Shown in pieces: positions 1 through 7,614 of a stretch of DNA of 64,000 nucleotides (position 1 is its first letter; each line of letters opens with the position of its first letter). The position numbers were made by a program, and so were the translations under genes. The DNA comes from CAVPDE01 sp963702565 (lineage in GTDB: Bacteria > Desulfobacterota > DSM-4660 > Desulfatiglandales > HGW-15), in contig CAVPDE010000019.1 in the NCBI GenBank assembly GCA_963702565.1, positions 62,001 to 126,000 of the forward strand. The letters are read 5' to 3'. The notes below the pieces were generated by a model, which saw only the letters and a list, made by a program, of their open reading frames with translations, had not been told where the DNA came from and ran no database searches.

Positions 1-726
1 AACAAAGTTCGAGTCACTTCCAATGACGAGATCGGTTACACAGGGGATGTGATCAACGAGATGACGGAAGGGCTCAAGGAGCGGGACTTCATCAAAGAAG
101 TCTTCGGCAAGTATGTTTCCAAGGAGATACGGGATGAAATCCTTTCGGGGAGAGTCACTCTGGACGGCGAGCTCAGGCAGGTGACGGTTCTGTTTGCAGA
201 CCTCCGGAACTTCACTCCCCTGGTTGAAACCACGCCTCCCAAAGAGGTGGTGAAAGTCATCAACAGCTACTTCAGAGAAATGGACGAGGCCATCAATCAC
301 CACCATGGACTGGTGATTCAGTACATCGGGGATGAGATCGAAGCCGTCTTCGGCGCGCCTATTTACCGAAACGACCATCCTGTCTTGGCCGTGAGAGCCG
401 CCATGGACATGAAAGAGCGCCTGAGAAGGGTGAACCGGGAGTTGAACCGGCGGGGATTTCCGGCGCTGTTTCACGGCATAGGAATTCACACGGGTGAGGT
501 TCTGGCCGCCAACATCGGCAGCCCCGAGCGTCTGTCCTACGCTCTTGTCGGGGACACCGTGAATCTGGCCTCGCGGGTCCAGGGACTGAACAAGGAGTTC
601 GGGACGGAAATCCTCATCACAGCGGCTACCAGAGCCGCTTTGAATGGGGATTTCTCTCTCAGGGAATTGCCGGCGACTCCGGTGAAAGGCAAGAGCGGGT
701 TGGTCGAGCTCTATGCGGTGGAGTAA
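1..726 (+). CDS. Class III adenylate/guanylate cyclase, C-terminal part (5' end outside window)
   Basis: The frame is open from base 1, so the gene begins upstream; 241 residues are visible. Residues 8-25 (SNDEIGYTGDVINEMTEG) look like the end of a HAMP linker, so the full protein is probably a membrane receptor with a cytoplasmic cyclase. The cyclase domain follows: FADLRNFT holds the first metal Asp, YIGDEIEAVFG the second, and LVGDTVNLASRVQ the nucleotide-binding segment. The residue that is usually the substrate-selecting Lys just before the second metal motif (dKfIGD in relatives) is Gln here (IQYIGD), so substrate choice or activity is uncertain. The family makes cAMP or cGMP from ATP or GTP. 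The sphingolipid-type genes start 160 bp downstream behind their own promoter. Confidence 0.88.
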   Translation, partial: NKVRVTSNDEIGYTGDVINEMTEGLKERDFIKEVFGKYVSKEIRDEILSGRVTLDGELRQVTVLFADLRNFTPLVETTPPKEVVKVINSYFREMDEAINHHHGLVIQYIGDEIEAVFGAPIYRNDHPVLAVRAAMDMKERLRRVNRELNRRGFPALFHGIGIHTGEVLAANIGSPERLSYALVGDTVNLASRVQGLNKEFGTEILITAATRAALNGDFSLRELPATPVKGKSGLVELYAVE

Positions 727-787
727 GGGAAGGGGAAAGGAGTCAGAAATGCAATTTTCACTTTAACGGCTTGATATAAGTTCATTC

Positions 788-816
788 TTGACACGGCCCT
801 AATATTTTTCTAATAA
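788..816 (+). promoter_or_regulatory. Sigma-70-type promoter for the spt gene cluster
   Basis: TTGACA at 788-793 is followed by exactly 17 nt and then TAATAA at 811-816. It lies 72 bp upstream of the chosen spt start and is the only strong promoter seen in the gap after the cyclase. Confidence 0.7.
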
Positions 817-887
817 GAGCCAATTGATTTCCTAGCGGTTCGCATCGGCCAGCTTTCGATGTGCAATAGCCGGTTGAAGAGGTGGAT

Positions 888-2135
888 ATGGCCTTATCTG
901 ACAAGTTGCTCAAATTGAATTATGGCATTAGGGAAGACAACGAAGAGGCTGAACCGCCATTACTCAAGAAAGCGAAGAACTTCACCAGAAGCAGAGAGAT
1001 CAAGGCGCTCGGGCTCTATCCCTATTTTCGACCCATCTCCTCTGCCCAGGATACGGAAGTCATGATCCAAGGGCAGAAAGTCCTGATGCTCGGATCCAAC
1101 AGCTATCTTGGCCTTACCAATCACCCGGAAATCAAGAAGGCCGTGCAGGCGGCTGTGGAAAAATACGGTTCCGGGTGCGCGGGTTCGCGCTTCCTGAACG
1201 GCACCCTGGATATCCACATAGAGTTGGAGGAGACCCTGGCGCGAGTCGTGGGCAAGGAATCCGTGCTCCTCTATTCGACCGGTTTTCAGGCCAACTTCGG
1301 CACCATCAGCGCCATGGTGGGACGGGGCGAATACGTGATCGCCGACAAGGAGGATCACGCCAGCATTATGGACGGGTGCCTGCTCTCCATGGGCACCTTC
1401 CTGCGTTACAACCACAATGACATGGCCGGTCTTGAAAACTGCCTCAAAAAAATCGATCGTGCGGCCGGCAAGCTCGTTGTTGTGGACGGGGTGTTCAGCA
1501 TGTCCGGGGACGTCGCGCCCCTCAAGGACATTGTGAGGCTTGCAGAGGTCCACCGGGCCGCGGTCATGGTCGATGACGCTCACGGCATCGGCGTGATGGG
1601 CCGAAACGGCCGCGGCACGTGCGATCACTTCGGTCTCACCGATCGCGTCCACATCATCATGGGAACCTTCAGCAAATCTCTGGCTTCTCTCGGCGGATTC
1701 ATCGCCTCGGATGCAGACACCATCGAGTACTTGAAACACCATTCCCGAAGCCTCATTTTCAGCGCGAGCATGACGCCTGCCAATGCCGCGGCCGTGCTCG
1801 CGGCGCTCAAAATCATGCAGCGCGAGCCGGAACGAATTGAACGCCTGTGGCGGAACACGCACTTAATGAAAGAGGGATTGTTGGGGCTCGGATTTGATCT
1901 GGGCGCCAGCCAAACCCCTGTCCTGCCCGTTTTCTGCTATGAAGATGAAAAGACCTTGCGCATGGCCATGCGGCTTCACCAGGAAGGTGTTTTTGTCAAT
2001 GCGGTTCTGCCTCCGGGAGTCCCTCCCAACAAAAGCCTCATCCGTATCAGCCTGATGGCCACCCACACGGAGAAGCAGATAGAGATGGCGCTTGAGAAAC
2101 TGAAAAAAGTGGGCAAGGAACTCGGGCTCATCTAG
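888..2135 (+). CDS. spt: Serine palmitoyltransferase (PLP-dependent alpha-oxoamine synthase)
   Basis: The 415-residue protein belongs to the alpha-oxoamine synthase family, which condenses an amino acid with an acyl thioester using PLP. The Schiff-base Lys is K263 in GTFSKSLASLGGF; DDAHGIG at 229-235 and EDHAS at 155-159 (PLP-stacking His157) are intact. The SKSLASLGGF stretch and the IFSASMTP segment resemble bacterial serine palmitoyltransferases more than BioF or Kbl. Start: ATG 888 follows AAGAGGTGG closely; an in-frame GTG at 882 lies inside that ribosome site. The next genes are a GNAT-type acyltransferase, an extended SDR and a PAP2 protein, which fits sphingolipid synthesis and not biotin synthesis. 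Expected role: serine plus acyl-CoA or acyl-ACP to 3-ketosphinganine. No dedicated acyl carrier protein is seen nearby. Confidence 0.85.
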   Translation: MALSDKLLKLNYGIREDNEEAEPPLLKKAKNFTRSREIKALGLYPYFRPISSAQDTEVMIQGQKVLMLGSNSYLGLTNHPEIKKAVQAAVEKYGSGCAGSRFLNGTLDIHIELEETLARVVGKESVLLYSTGFQANFGTISAMVGRGEYVIADKEDHASIMDGCLLSMGTFLRYNHNDMAGLENCLKKIDRAAGKLVVVDGVFSMSGDVAPLKDIVRLAEVHRAAVMVDDAHGIGVMGRNGRGTCDHFGLTDRVHIIMGTFSKSLASLGGFIASDADTIEYLKHHSRSLIFSASMTPANAAAVLAALKIMQREPERIERLWRNTHLMKEGLLGLGFDLGASQTPVLPVFCYEDEKTLRMAMRLHQEGVFVNAVLPPGVPPNKSLIRISLMATHTEKQIEMALEKLKKVGKELGLI

Positions 2136-2300
2136 CAGGGTGCTGAAAAAGGCCCATCTACGTCGTTGCGCAGCCAGAGGCTGGCAAGCCTCACCCCTCG
2201 TCGCTGCGACGCACTGGACTGTACGACTCACTCCCCGGCGCGCCGGAGGCGGATAAAGATTGTCGGGCGCCTCGTATCTGAGCGTTTTTGAGCAACCTGC
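2135..2300. repeat. Dispersed intergenic repeat, copy 1
   Basis: Starts at the last base of the spt stop codon (GCAGGGTGCTGAAAAAGGC) and ends in GCGTTTTTGAGCAACCTGC, so its ends are imperfect inverted repeats. A second copy lies at 21449-21576, also starting at the last base of a stop codon, sharing the blocks CATCT, TCGTC.TTGCG and TCGGGCGCCT. It resembles a repeat type common in Desulfobacterota intergenic DNA. No ORF or function is apparent. Confidence 0.7.
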
Positions 2301-2361
2301 AGTCAGGGTCTTTGTCAGGGTCCTGATAGCTCGTGCTTTTTGCAAGGTCCGGGGGCCTTCT

Positions 2362-3480
2362 ATGACTCAAGTCTTCGTCACACCGGCTTCATCCGGCCGG
2401 GACATGGATGCCTTTATTCGTTTCCCGCTCCGGCACTACGGCCAGGATCCCCTTTTTGTGTCCCACCTCCTCTACGAACGCAAAAAATTCTTTAGTCGCT
2501 CCAACCCCATTTTTCAGTTCACAGAGGTCGTCTATCTCCTGGCCCGCGACGAACAGGGCAAGGTCCTGGGGCGGGTCACAGCCCATATCAACGAGCGCCA
2601 TAACCGGCATGCAGGCGAGAAGACGGGTTTCTTCGGGTTTTTTGAGTGCGTCGATGACGAAGCCGCCGCCTCGGCTCTGATGAAAGCCGCTGAAGACACG
2701 CTCAGAGCCCGGGGCATGAAGATGATCCGCGGGCCGTTCAATTTTTCGACCAACGAGGAATGCGGGTTTCTGGTCCAGGGGTTTGACCGGGCTCCGTCCT
2801 TCATGATGCCCTACACCAAGCCCTATTATCCAGATCTCATGACCCGCCTCGGTTATAACAAGGGAAGAGATCTTTTGGCCTATGAGTATGAGTACAAGGG
2901 AAGCATTCCGGATCACCTGGTGCGTTTCAGCGAGCGCATCCGGGAGCGCAAGAAAGTCGTCATCCGTCCTATCCACATGCAGCGCTTTGCAGAGGATGTG
3001 GAAACCATCTTCAGGATTTACAATGATGCATGGTCCCAGAACTGGGGTTTTGTGCCCGTGACGGAGGAGGAATTCAGGGCCACGGCCAAGGATCTCAAAC
3101 CCATCGTAGACCCCTCTATCGTCCTGATCGCGGAGAAAGAGAGCAGGCCAGTGGGTTTTATCGTGACCTTGCCTGACTACAATGTGCTGCTGAAGAAGAT
3201 GGGTGGACGGCTGTTCCCCTTCGGATTTCTGCACCTGCTCTTCGGCCGCAAATCGGTGACAAAAGTAAGAACGTTGCTGATGGGAGTGGTGGCTGACCAC
3301 CGCCTCAGCGGCATTGAAGTCCTGCTCATTCATGACACTTTCGAAAGGGGACTGCCCAAAGGCTATCGCGGAGGCGAGATGTCCTGGATCCTGGAGGACA
3401 ACGTGCTCATGAGGCGAGCCGTCGAGCGCATGGGTGCGACCATCGGCAAAGTCTACAGAATCTACGAGAAGGCCCTATGA
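2362..3480 (+). CDS. GNAT-superfamily acyltransferase, candidate bacterial ceramide synthase
   Basis: The 372-residue protein belongs to the long GNAT-like family with GPFNFSTNEECGF at 124-136 and a C-terminal WILEDN..M block starting at W342 and ending in YRIYEK. The Caulobacter ceramide synthase bCerS is also a GNAT-type acyltransferase encoded beside spt, and the gene order here (spt, this gene, SDR) matches that setting; the assignment rests on this known family link plus context. Expected reaction: N-acylation of a long-chain base or its keto form. Start: ATG 2362 gives the usual family N-terminus; the upstream in-frame extension from 2260 would be encoded by the dispersed repeat and is unlikely. 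The stop overlaps the next start (ATGA at 3477-3480). Confidence 0.72.
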   Translation: MTQVFVTPASSGRDMDAFIRFPLRHYGQDPLFVSHLLYERKKFFSRSNPIFQFTEVVYLLARDEQGKVLGRVTAHINERHNRHAGEKTGFFGFFECVDDEAAASALMKAAEDTLRARGMKMIRGPFNFSTNEECGFLVQGFDRAPSFMMPYTKPYYPDLMTRLGYNKGRDLLAYEYEYKGSIPDHLVRFSERIRERKKVVIRPIHMQRFAEDVETIFRIYNDAWSQNWGFVPVTEEEFRATAKDLKPIVDPSIVLIAEKESRPVGFIVTLPDYNVLLKKMGGRLFPFGFLHLLFGRKSVTKVRTLLMGVVADHRLSGIEVLLIHDTFERGLPKGYRGGEMSWILEDNVLMRRAVERMGATIGKVYRIYEKAL

Positions 3481-4460
3481 AGGTCTTTCTGACAGGCGCC
3501 AGCGGCTTTGTGGGAAGCCACGTGCTCGATTCGTTGCGTGCCGACGGCCACGAAGTCTCCATCCTCCTTCAGGCTACGAGCAGCACGCGCTTCCTCTCCC
3601 GGCACCTAGCCGAGGTGATCGTCCATTACGGCTCTCTGGAGGATGTCCCCCTTCTGACCAAGGCCATGGGCGGGGTGGAAGCGGTGATCCACTGCGCCGG
3701 CAAGACCAAGGCTCTCCATTCCTCCGACTTTTACCGGGTCAACCAGGCAGGGACCCGTCATGTGGTCACAGCTGCCAACGCCTGCCGTGAATCCGTGCGG
3801 CATCTGGTTTACATTTCCAGCCTGGCGGTGAGCGGGCCGGGCGTCCCGGGTTGCCCTGCCGAGGAAACGGGCGGGCCGCACCCTGTCTCCGTGTACGGCC
3901 GCAGCAAACTTCTCGGTGAAGAGGAGATCCGGCATCACTGCCGTGCTTCCTGGACCATCCTGCGGCCTGCTGCGGTGTACGGGCCGAGAGATGCCGAGTT
4001 TCTGAGCTTGTTTCAAAAAGTGAAGCAGCGCCTCATGCCTCTTCTCTCCGGCCCCAAACGCTCCCTCAACATGGTCTACGGGCCGGATGTGGCATCTGCC
4101 GTGCTCTCCACCCTCACGCAGGATCAGGGCAGAGGTGAAACCTACCATGTGGCTGCAGAACCTCCGTGCACGGATGAGGAGTTCATGGAGGAAATCGCCC
4201 GCTCTATGAACGTCCGGCCAGTCAGGCTGCGCATCCCCCGGCCAGTGCTCTATCTTGGCTGCTCCATCCGGGAAATCCTCTCCCATCTGACGGGCCGGGC
4301 CAATATGCTCAACCGGCAGAAACTGCCGGAACTGCTGGCACCGGGCTGGGTTTGCACCACGGACCGGATACGGCATGATCTGGGCTTCACGGCGCGCACT
4401 CCTTTGAAGGAAGGTATCAGCAGAACGCTGGAGTGGTACCGCAGGGAAGGGTGGCTATAG
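3477..4460 (+). CDS. Extended SDR / NAD-dependent epimerase-like reductase, candidate CerR
   Basis: The 327-residue protein has an N-terminal Rossmann motif GASGFVGSH (7-15) and the SDR catalytic pair Y140-x3-K144 (YGRSK), with Ser114/115 in the preceding strand. It is a typical extended SDR of the NAD-epimerase group. In Caulobacter an SDR of this group, CerR, reduces the 3-keto group of the ceramide precursor and is encoded with spt and bcerS; the same trio is collinear here. Its ATG overlaps the upstream TGA by 4 nt and the next gene starts 2 nt after its stop, so the genes are probably translationally coupled. A sugar-epimerase role cannot be excluded from sequence alone. Confidence 0.72.
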   Translation: MKVFLTGASGFVGSHVLDSLRADGHEVSILLQATSSTRFLSRHLAEVIVHYGSLEDVPLLTKAMGGVEAVIHCAGKTKALHSSDFYRVNQAGTRHVVTAANACRESVRHLVYISSLAVSGPGVPGCPAEETGGPHPVSVYGRSKLLGEEEIRHHCRASWTILRPAAVYGPRDAEFLSLFQKVKQRLMPLLSGPKRSLNMVYGPDVASAVLSTLTQDQGRGETYHVAAEPPCTDEEFMEEIARSMNVRPVRLRIPRPVLYLGCSIREILSHLTGRANMLNRQKLPELLAPGWVCTTDRIRHDLGFTARTPLKEGISRTLEWYRREGWL

Positions 4461-4462
4461 GC

Positions 4463-5380
4463 ATGGCCCCTTGGCGCGGAATCACCCGCAGGTACCGTTT
4501 CGTTGATTACGCCACCCAGGTCTACCTCTTGCTGGTGGGGATTCTGATCCTGTTTTTTCACGGCGGCCGCGTCCCCCACTTCCCGCTCTTTCTTTTGGCC
4601 CACGGCACGGGGATCCTGCTCATCCACGGCTTCATTGTCTGGAGTGCCCGCCGGCCGGAAAACCGGTTTTTCTCTTTTTTCCGGCACTTCTATCCGCTCC
4701 TGCTTTACTTGTTCCTGTACCGCGAATCCGAACAACTGAACCTCATGTTCGTGGACAGGTACCTGGATCCGGCTTTCATCGCCCTTGAACAGCGGATCTT
4801 CGGCTTTCAGCCTGCAATAGTGTTCATGAACGCTTTTCCCCATCCGCTGGTGAGCGAATTTTTCTACCTGAGCTACTTTTCCTATTACGTGATGATCGCG
4901 GGCGTGGGGCTGGCGCTCTATTTCAGTAGAAGAGAAGAGTTCTGGCATTATCTCGCCGTGCTGTCCTTTGTTTTCTACGTGTGCTTTCTCTGCTTTATCT
5001 TCCTTCCTGTGGCGGGACCGCCTGCGTTTTTCATGGAGATCCCGAGGTATTTGGATCAGCAGTCGCTCCCTTACTACCCCCTGGAGTTCCCGGCCTCAGT
5101 GATGTCGGGCCCTTTCTTTCACTGGATGGGATTCCTCTACAGGACTTTTGAAACCGGCGGGGGCGCCTTTCCCAGCAGCCATGTGGCGGCGGCCATTTGC
5201 ATCCTCTTTTTTGCATGGCGATATCTGCGGCGCGTGCGTTACCTGATCCTTATAGCGACGGTCGCCCTGATCATCGCCACAGTTTACTGCAGGTACCATT
5301 ATGCGGTGGACGTGTTCGCCGGTGCGGCAACAGCAGGAGTGCTTGTTCCTCTGGGGGAGTGGCTGTACCGGCGGTATTAG
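4463..5380 (+). CDS. PAP2-superfamily membrane protein (inositol-phosphorylceramide-synthase-like)
   Basis: This 305-residue protein has about six hydrophobic segments and the late PAP2 active-site motifs: PSSH at 237-240 and R277-Y-H279-x3-D283 (YCRYHYAVD). I do not see the usual first motif KxxxxxxRP, which fits the PAP2 subgroup that includes Aur1/IPC synthases and sphingomyelin synthases better than plain phosphatidate phosphatases. It starts 2 nt after the SDR gene (ATG 4463 behind GGGAAGGG) and ends the sphingolipid-type cluster, so a lipid head-group transferase or phosphatase acting on ceramide is the most likely role. That role is inferred from context; a generic polyprenyl or phosphatidate phosphatase is the alternative. 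The next gene is convergent, one base away. Confidence 0.7.
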   Translation: MAPWRGITRRYRFVDYATQVYLLLVGILILFFHGGRVPHFPLFLLAHGTGILLIHGFIVWSARRPENRFFSFFRHFYPLLLYLFLYRESEQLNLMFVDRYLDPAFIALEQRIFGFQPAIVFMNAFPHPLVSEFFYLSYFSYYVMIAGVGLALYFSRREEFWHYLAVLSFVFYVCFLCFIFLPVAGPPAFFMEIPRYLDQQSLPYYPLEFPASVMSGPFFHWMGFLYRTFETGGGAFPSSHVAAAICILFFAWRYLRRVRYLILIATVALIIATVYCRYHYAVDVFAGAATAGVLVPLGEWLYRRY

Positions 5381-5381
5381 C

Positions 5382-6158
5382 TCAGTGGAGGATCTGGCTC
5401 AGGAACAGCTTGGTTCTCTCGTGCTGCGGATGATCGAAGAAGTCCTCAGGCGTGTTTCCTTCCACGATCTTCCCGTAGTCCATGAACAGAACCCGGTGGG
5501 CCACGCTCTTGGCAAAACCCATCTCGTGGGTGACGACAATCATGGTCATGCCTTCCTTTGCCAGGTCGATCATGACGTCGAGCACTTCCTTGATCATCTC
5601 AGGATCGAGGGCCGAGGTGGGCTCGTCAAAGAGCATGACTTTCGGGTTCATGCAGAGACTCCGGGCAATGGCCACGCGCTGCTGCTGGCCGCCGGAGAGC
5701 TGGCCGGGATATTTCTTGGCCTGCTCGGCAATGTGCACCTTTTCCAGGTAATGCATGGCCGCCTCTTCGGCCTGTTTCTTGGGGATCTTCCGAACCCACA
5801 GAGGACCGAGGGTGAGGTTGTCGAGGATGGTGAGGTGAGGGAAGAGGTTGAAGTGCTGAAACACCATTCCCACTTCAGCACGGATCTTTTCAATGTTTTT
5901 GATGTTGTTTGTGAGTTCGATGCCGTCCACCACGATCCGGCCCTTCTGGTGTTCTTCGAGGCGATTGATGCAGCGGATGAGCGTGGACTTCCCTGACCCG
6001 GAAGGGCCGCAGACCACGATGCGCTCCTGTTTCTGAACGGTCAGGTTGATCCCCTGGAGCACGTGAAACTCACCGAACCACTTGTGCAACTCGGTGATTT
6101 CGATCATCGATTCATTGCTGGGCTTGGATACGGCTTCTATTTCGGCTTCTGTGTTCAT
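5382..6158 (-). CDS. aapP: Polar/general amino-acid ABC transporter ATPase AapP
   Basis: The 258-residue ABC ATPase has Walker A GPSGSGKST (51-59), Q-loop Gln101, signature LSGGQ (154-158), Walker B VMLFDEP (174-180) and switch His211. It belongs to the polar amino-acid uptake group (GlnQ/AapP). It is the last gene of a four-gene minus-strand operon with order binding protein, permease, permease, ATPase, the Aap/Bzt layout for broad L-amino-acid uptake (glutamate, aspartate and others). The N-terminus has about 17 extra residues before MIEITELHKW, so an internal ATG start is possible. It runs toward the PAP2 gene with no terminator in between. Confidence 0.92.
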   Translation of the reverse strand: MNTEAEIEAVSKPSNESMIEITELHKWFGEFHVLQGINLTVQKQERIVVCGPSGSGKSTLIRCINRLEEHQKGRIVVDGIELTNNIKNIEKIRAEVGMVFQHFNLFPHLTILDNLTLGPLWVRKIPKKQAEEAAMHYLEKVHIAEQAKKYPGQLSGGQQQRVAIARSLCMNPKVMLFDEPTSALDPEMIKEVLDVMIDLAKEGMTMIVVTHEMGFAKSVAHRVLFMDYGKIVEGNTPEDFFDHPQHERTKLFLSQILH

Positions 6159-6171
6159 AGGGTCCTCTCAG

Positions 6172-6463
6172 CTAATGATGGAGTGATGGAGTATCAGAAC
6201 ATCCTGGAGTAATGGAGTGCTGGAGTGTTGGAGTATTGGGAAAACCAACTCCAACATGTCTTTTCTCTATCACTGATGAACTCGTAAGAAGTCGAAAAAC
6301 GCTCTTTCTTGTCATTCCCGCGGAGGCGGGAATCCAGTTCTTTCAAGGACTCCTGGACCCCGGCTTTCGCCGGGGTGACGGCTTAGAGGCCATTTCACGA
6401 AGCCATCAATATTCCTTTTCTCCATCGTTACCGCCTCACTCCATTACTCCAGTACTCCATTCT
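6172..6463. repeat. Intergenic word-repeat arms (TGGAGT) around a double hairpin
   Basis: Left arm 6176-6240 repeats TGGAGT words (GATGGAGTGATGGAGTATC); right arm 6421-6463 carries the complement (ACTCCATTACTCCAGTACTC). Between them, 6314-6333 is an 8-bp stem (ATTCCCGC/GCGGGAAT) and 6357-6376 another (ACCCCGGC/GCCGGGGT), bounded by GTCATT and GTGACG. It separates aapM from aapP inside one operon. No protein-coding capacity is evident. Confidence 0.75.
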
Positions 6464-6464
6464 T

Positions 6465-7559
6465 TTATCTTCCCGTGGAGAGCTCCTTTTCCAGCTTTCG
6501 GCTGTAGTTGGACATGGAAAAACAACCCAGGAAGTAAAGCAGGCCGATGAAGATGTAAGCTTCACGGCTGAATCCCATCCACTCCGGGTTGGACAACACG
6601 GTCTGGGTGGTCCGGAGGATATCAAAAAGCGCAATGATGACCACCAGAGAGGTGTCTTTGAAGGCGGAGATGAGGATACTCACAGAGGGCGGGATCACAA
6701 TCTTCAGAGCTTGCGGAAGAATGATCAGCCTCATGGTCAGGACGTAGTTCAAGCCCAAAGACTCAGCCGCTTCGTATTGACCCCTGGAGATCCCCTGCAG
6801 CCCTCCCCGAACCACCTCGGCAATGTAGGCCGCGGTGAAAAGGATGATGGCCACCTGGGCCCGCAGAATCTTGTTGATCGTGATCCCCTCCGGCAGGAAC
6901 AGGGGAAAGATGATGGAGGACATGAAGAGGAGGCTGATCAGGGGCACGCCCCGGATGAGTTCGATGTAGAGGATCGACATGATTTTGACGGCAGGCATTT
7001 TCGAGCGCCGGCCGAGGGCCAGAATCACTCCCAGGGGATACGCGGCGGTCAACCCGAACACAGCCAGCAGGAGGGTGAGGGGCAAGCCACTCCACTGCGT
7101 ACTTTCAACGTGCGTCATCCCGAAGATGCCCCCGGTCATGAGGACCCCCATCAACACCAGTCCTATGATCCAGCCGTAACCCAGGGGCTTTTTCCAGTGG
7201 TTCCTGTCTCTGCTGTAAAAGAGAAGACCGAAGAGGATGAGCATGGCCACGAGAGGGCGCCACTGCAACTCCTGGGGATAAAACCCGAAGAGAATGAAGC
7301 GAAAGTTGGAAGAAACGATGGACCAGCAAGCTCCGGCAGCCTGTTGGCAAGCCCGGCTGCTTGTCATCCAGACACTGTCCAAGAAGGCCCAGCGGATCAG
7401 CGGGGGCAAGACTTTACCGAGGAGGTACAGGGTCACCAGGGTGAGAATAGAGTTGAAGACGCTGTTAAAGAGATTCGCTCTTATCCACCCGATCACCCCG
7501 ACGCTGGTCACCGGCGGTCTGATGTGGTCGGCGTCTATGGTTTTTGAAATCGTTTCCAT
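6465..7559 (-). CDS. aapM: General amino-acid ABC transporter permease AapM
   Basis: The 364-residue inner-membrane permease carries the conserved cytoplasmic EAA loop (GQYEAAESLGL followed by ILPQALKIVIPP) that docks on the ATPase. Its length and long N-terminal extension with extra membrane segments match AapM/BztC, not the shorter GlnP type. It lies between aapQ (upstream on the minus strand) and aapP. It would pair with AapQ to form the amino-acid channel of the importer. The 55-bp gap to aapQ holds CGTG-type word repeats; the gap to aapP holds a larger hairpin array. Confidence 0.9.
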   Translation of the reverse strand: METISKTIDADHIRPPVTSVGVIGWIRANLFNSVFNSILTLVTLYLLGKVLPPLIRWAFLDSVWMTSSRACQQAAGACWSIVSSNFRFILFGFYPQELQWRPLVAMLILFGLLFYSRDRNHWKKPLGYGWIIGLVLMGVLMTGGIFGMTHVESTQWSGLPLTLLLAVFGLTAAYPLGVILALGRRSKMPAVKIMSILYIELIRGVPLISLLFMSSIIFPLFLPEGITINKILRAQVAIILFTAAYIAEVVRGGLQGISRGQYEAAESLGLNYVLTMRLIILPQALKIVIPPSVSILISAFKDTSLVVIIALFDILRTTQTVLSNPEWMGFSREAYIFIGLLYFLGCFSMSNYSRKLEKELSTGR

Positions 7560-7574
7560 CTCTTTTTTTTGTTT

Positions 7575-7612
7575 TCTTCCGTGTCCCGTGCTCCGTGACC
7601 CGTGCGCCGGTC
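7575..7612. repeat. Single arm of CGTG word repeats
   Basis: In the aapQ-aapM gap the plus strand reads CGTGTCCCGTGCTCCGTGAC followed by CCGTGCGCC, a run of degenerate CCGTG words of the same style as the other intergenic word arrays here, but without a visible complementary arm. Confidence 0.5.
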
Positions 7613-7614
7613 CG

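Noticed and set aside
8..16. GTTCGAGTC as a tRNA T-arm
   Set aside because: It lies in the coding frame of the HAMP linker and no acceptor or anticodon stems flank it.
888..2135. BioF (8-amino-7-oxononanoate synthase) or Kbl for the first cluster gene
   Set aside because: No biotin or threonine-degradation genes nearby; motifs and the GNAT-SDR-PAP2 context fit serine palmitoyltransferase better.
2260..2361. N-terminal extension of the GNAT protein from 2260
   Set aside because: The extension is encoded by a dispersed repeat; ATG 2362 gives the family-typical start.
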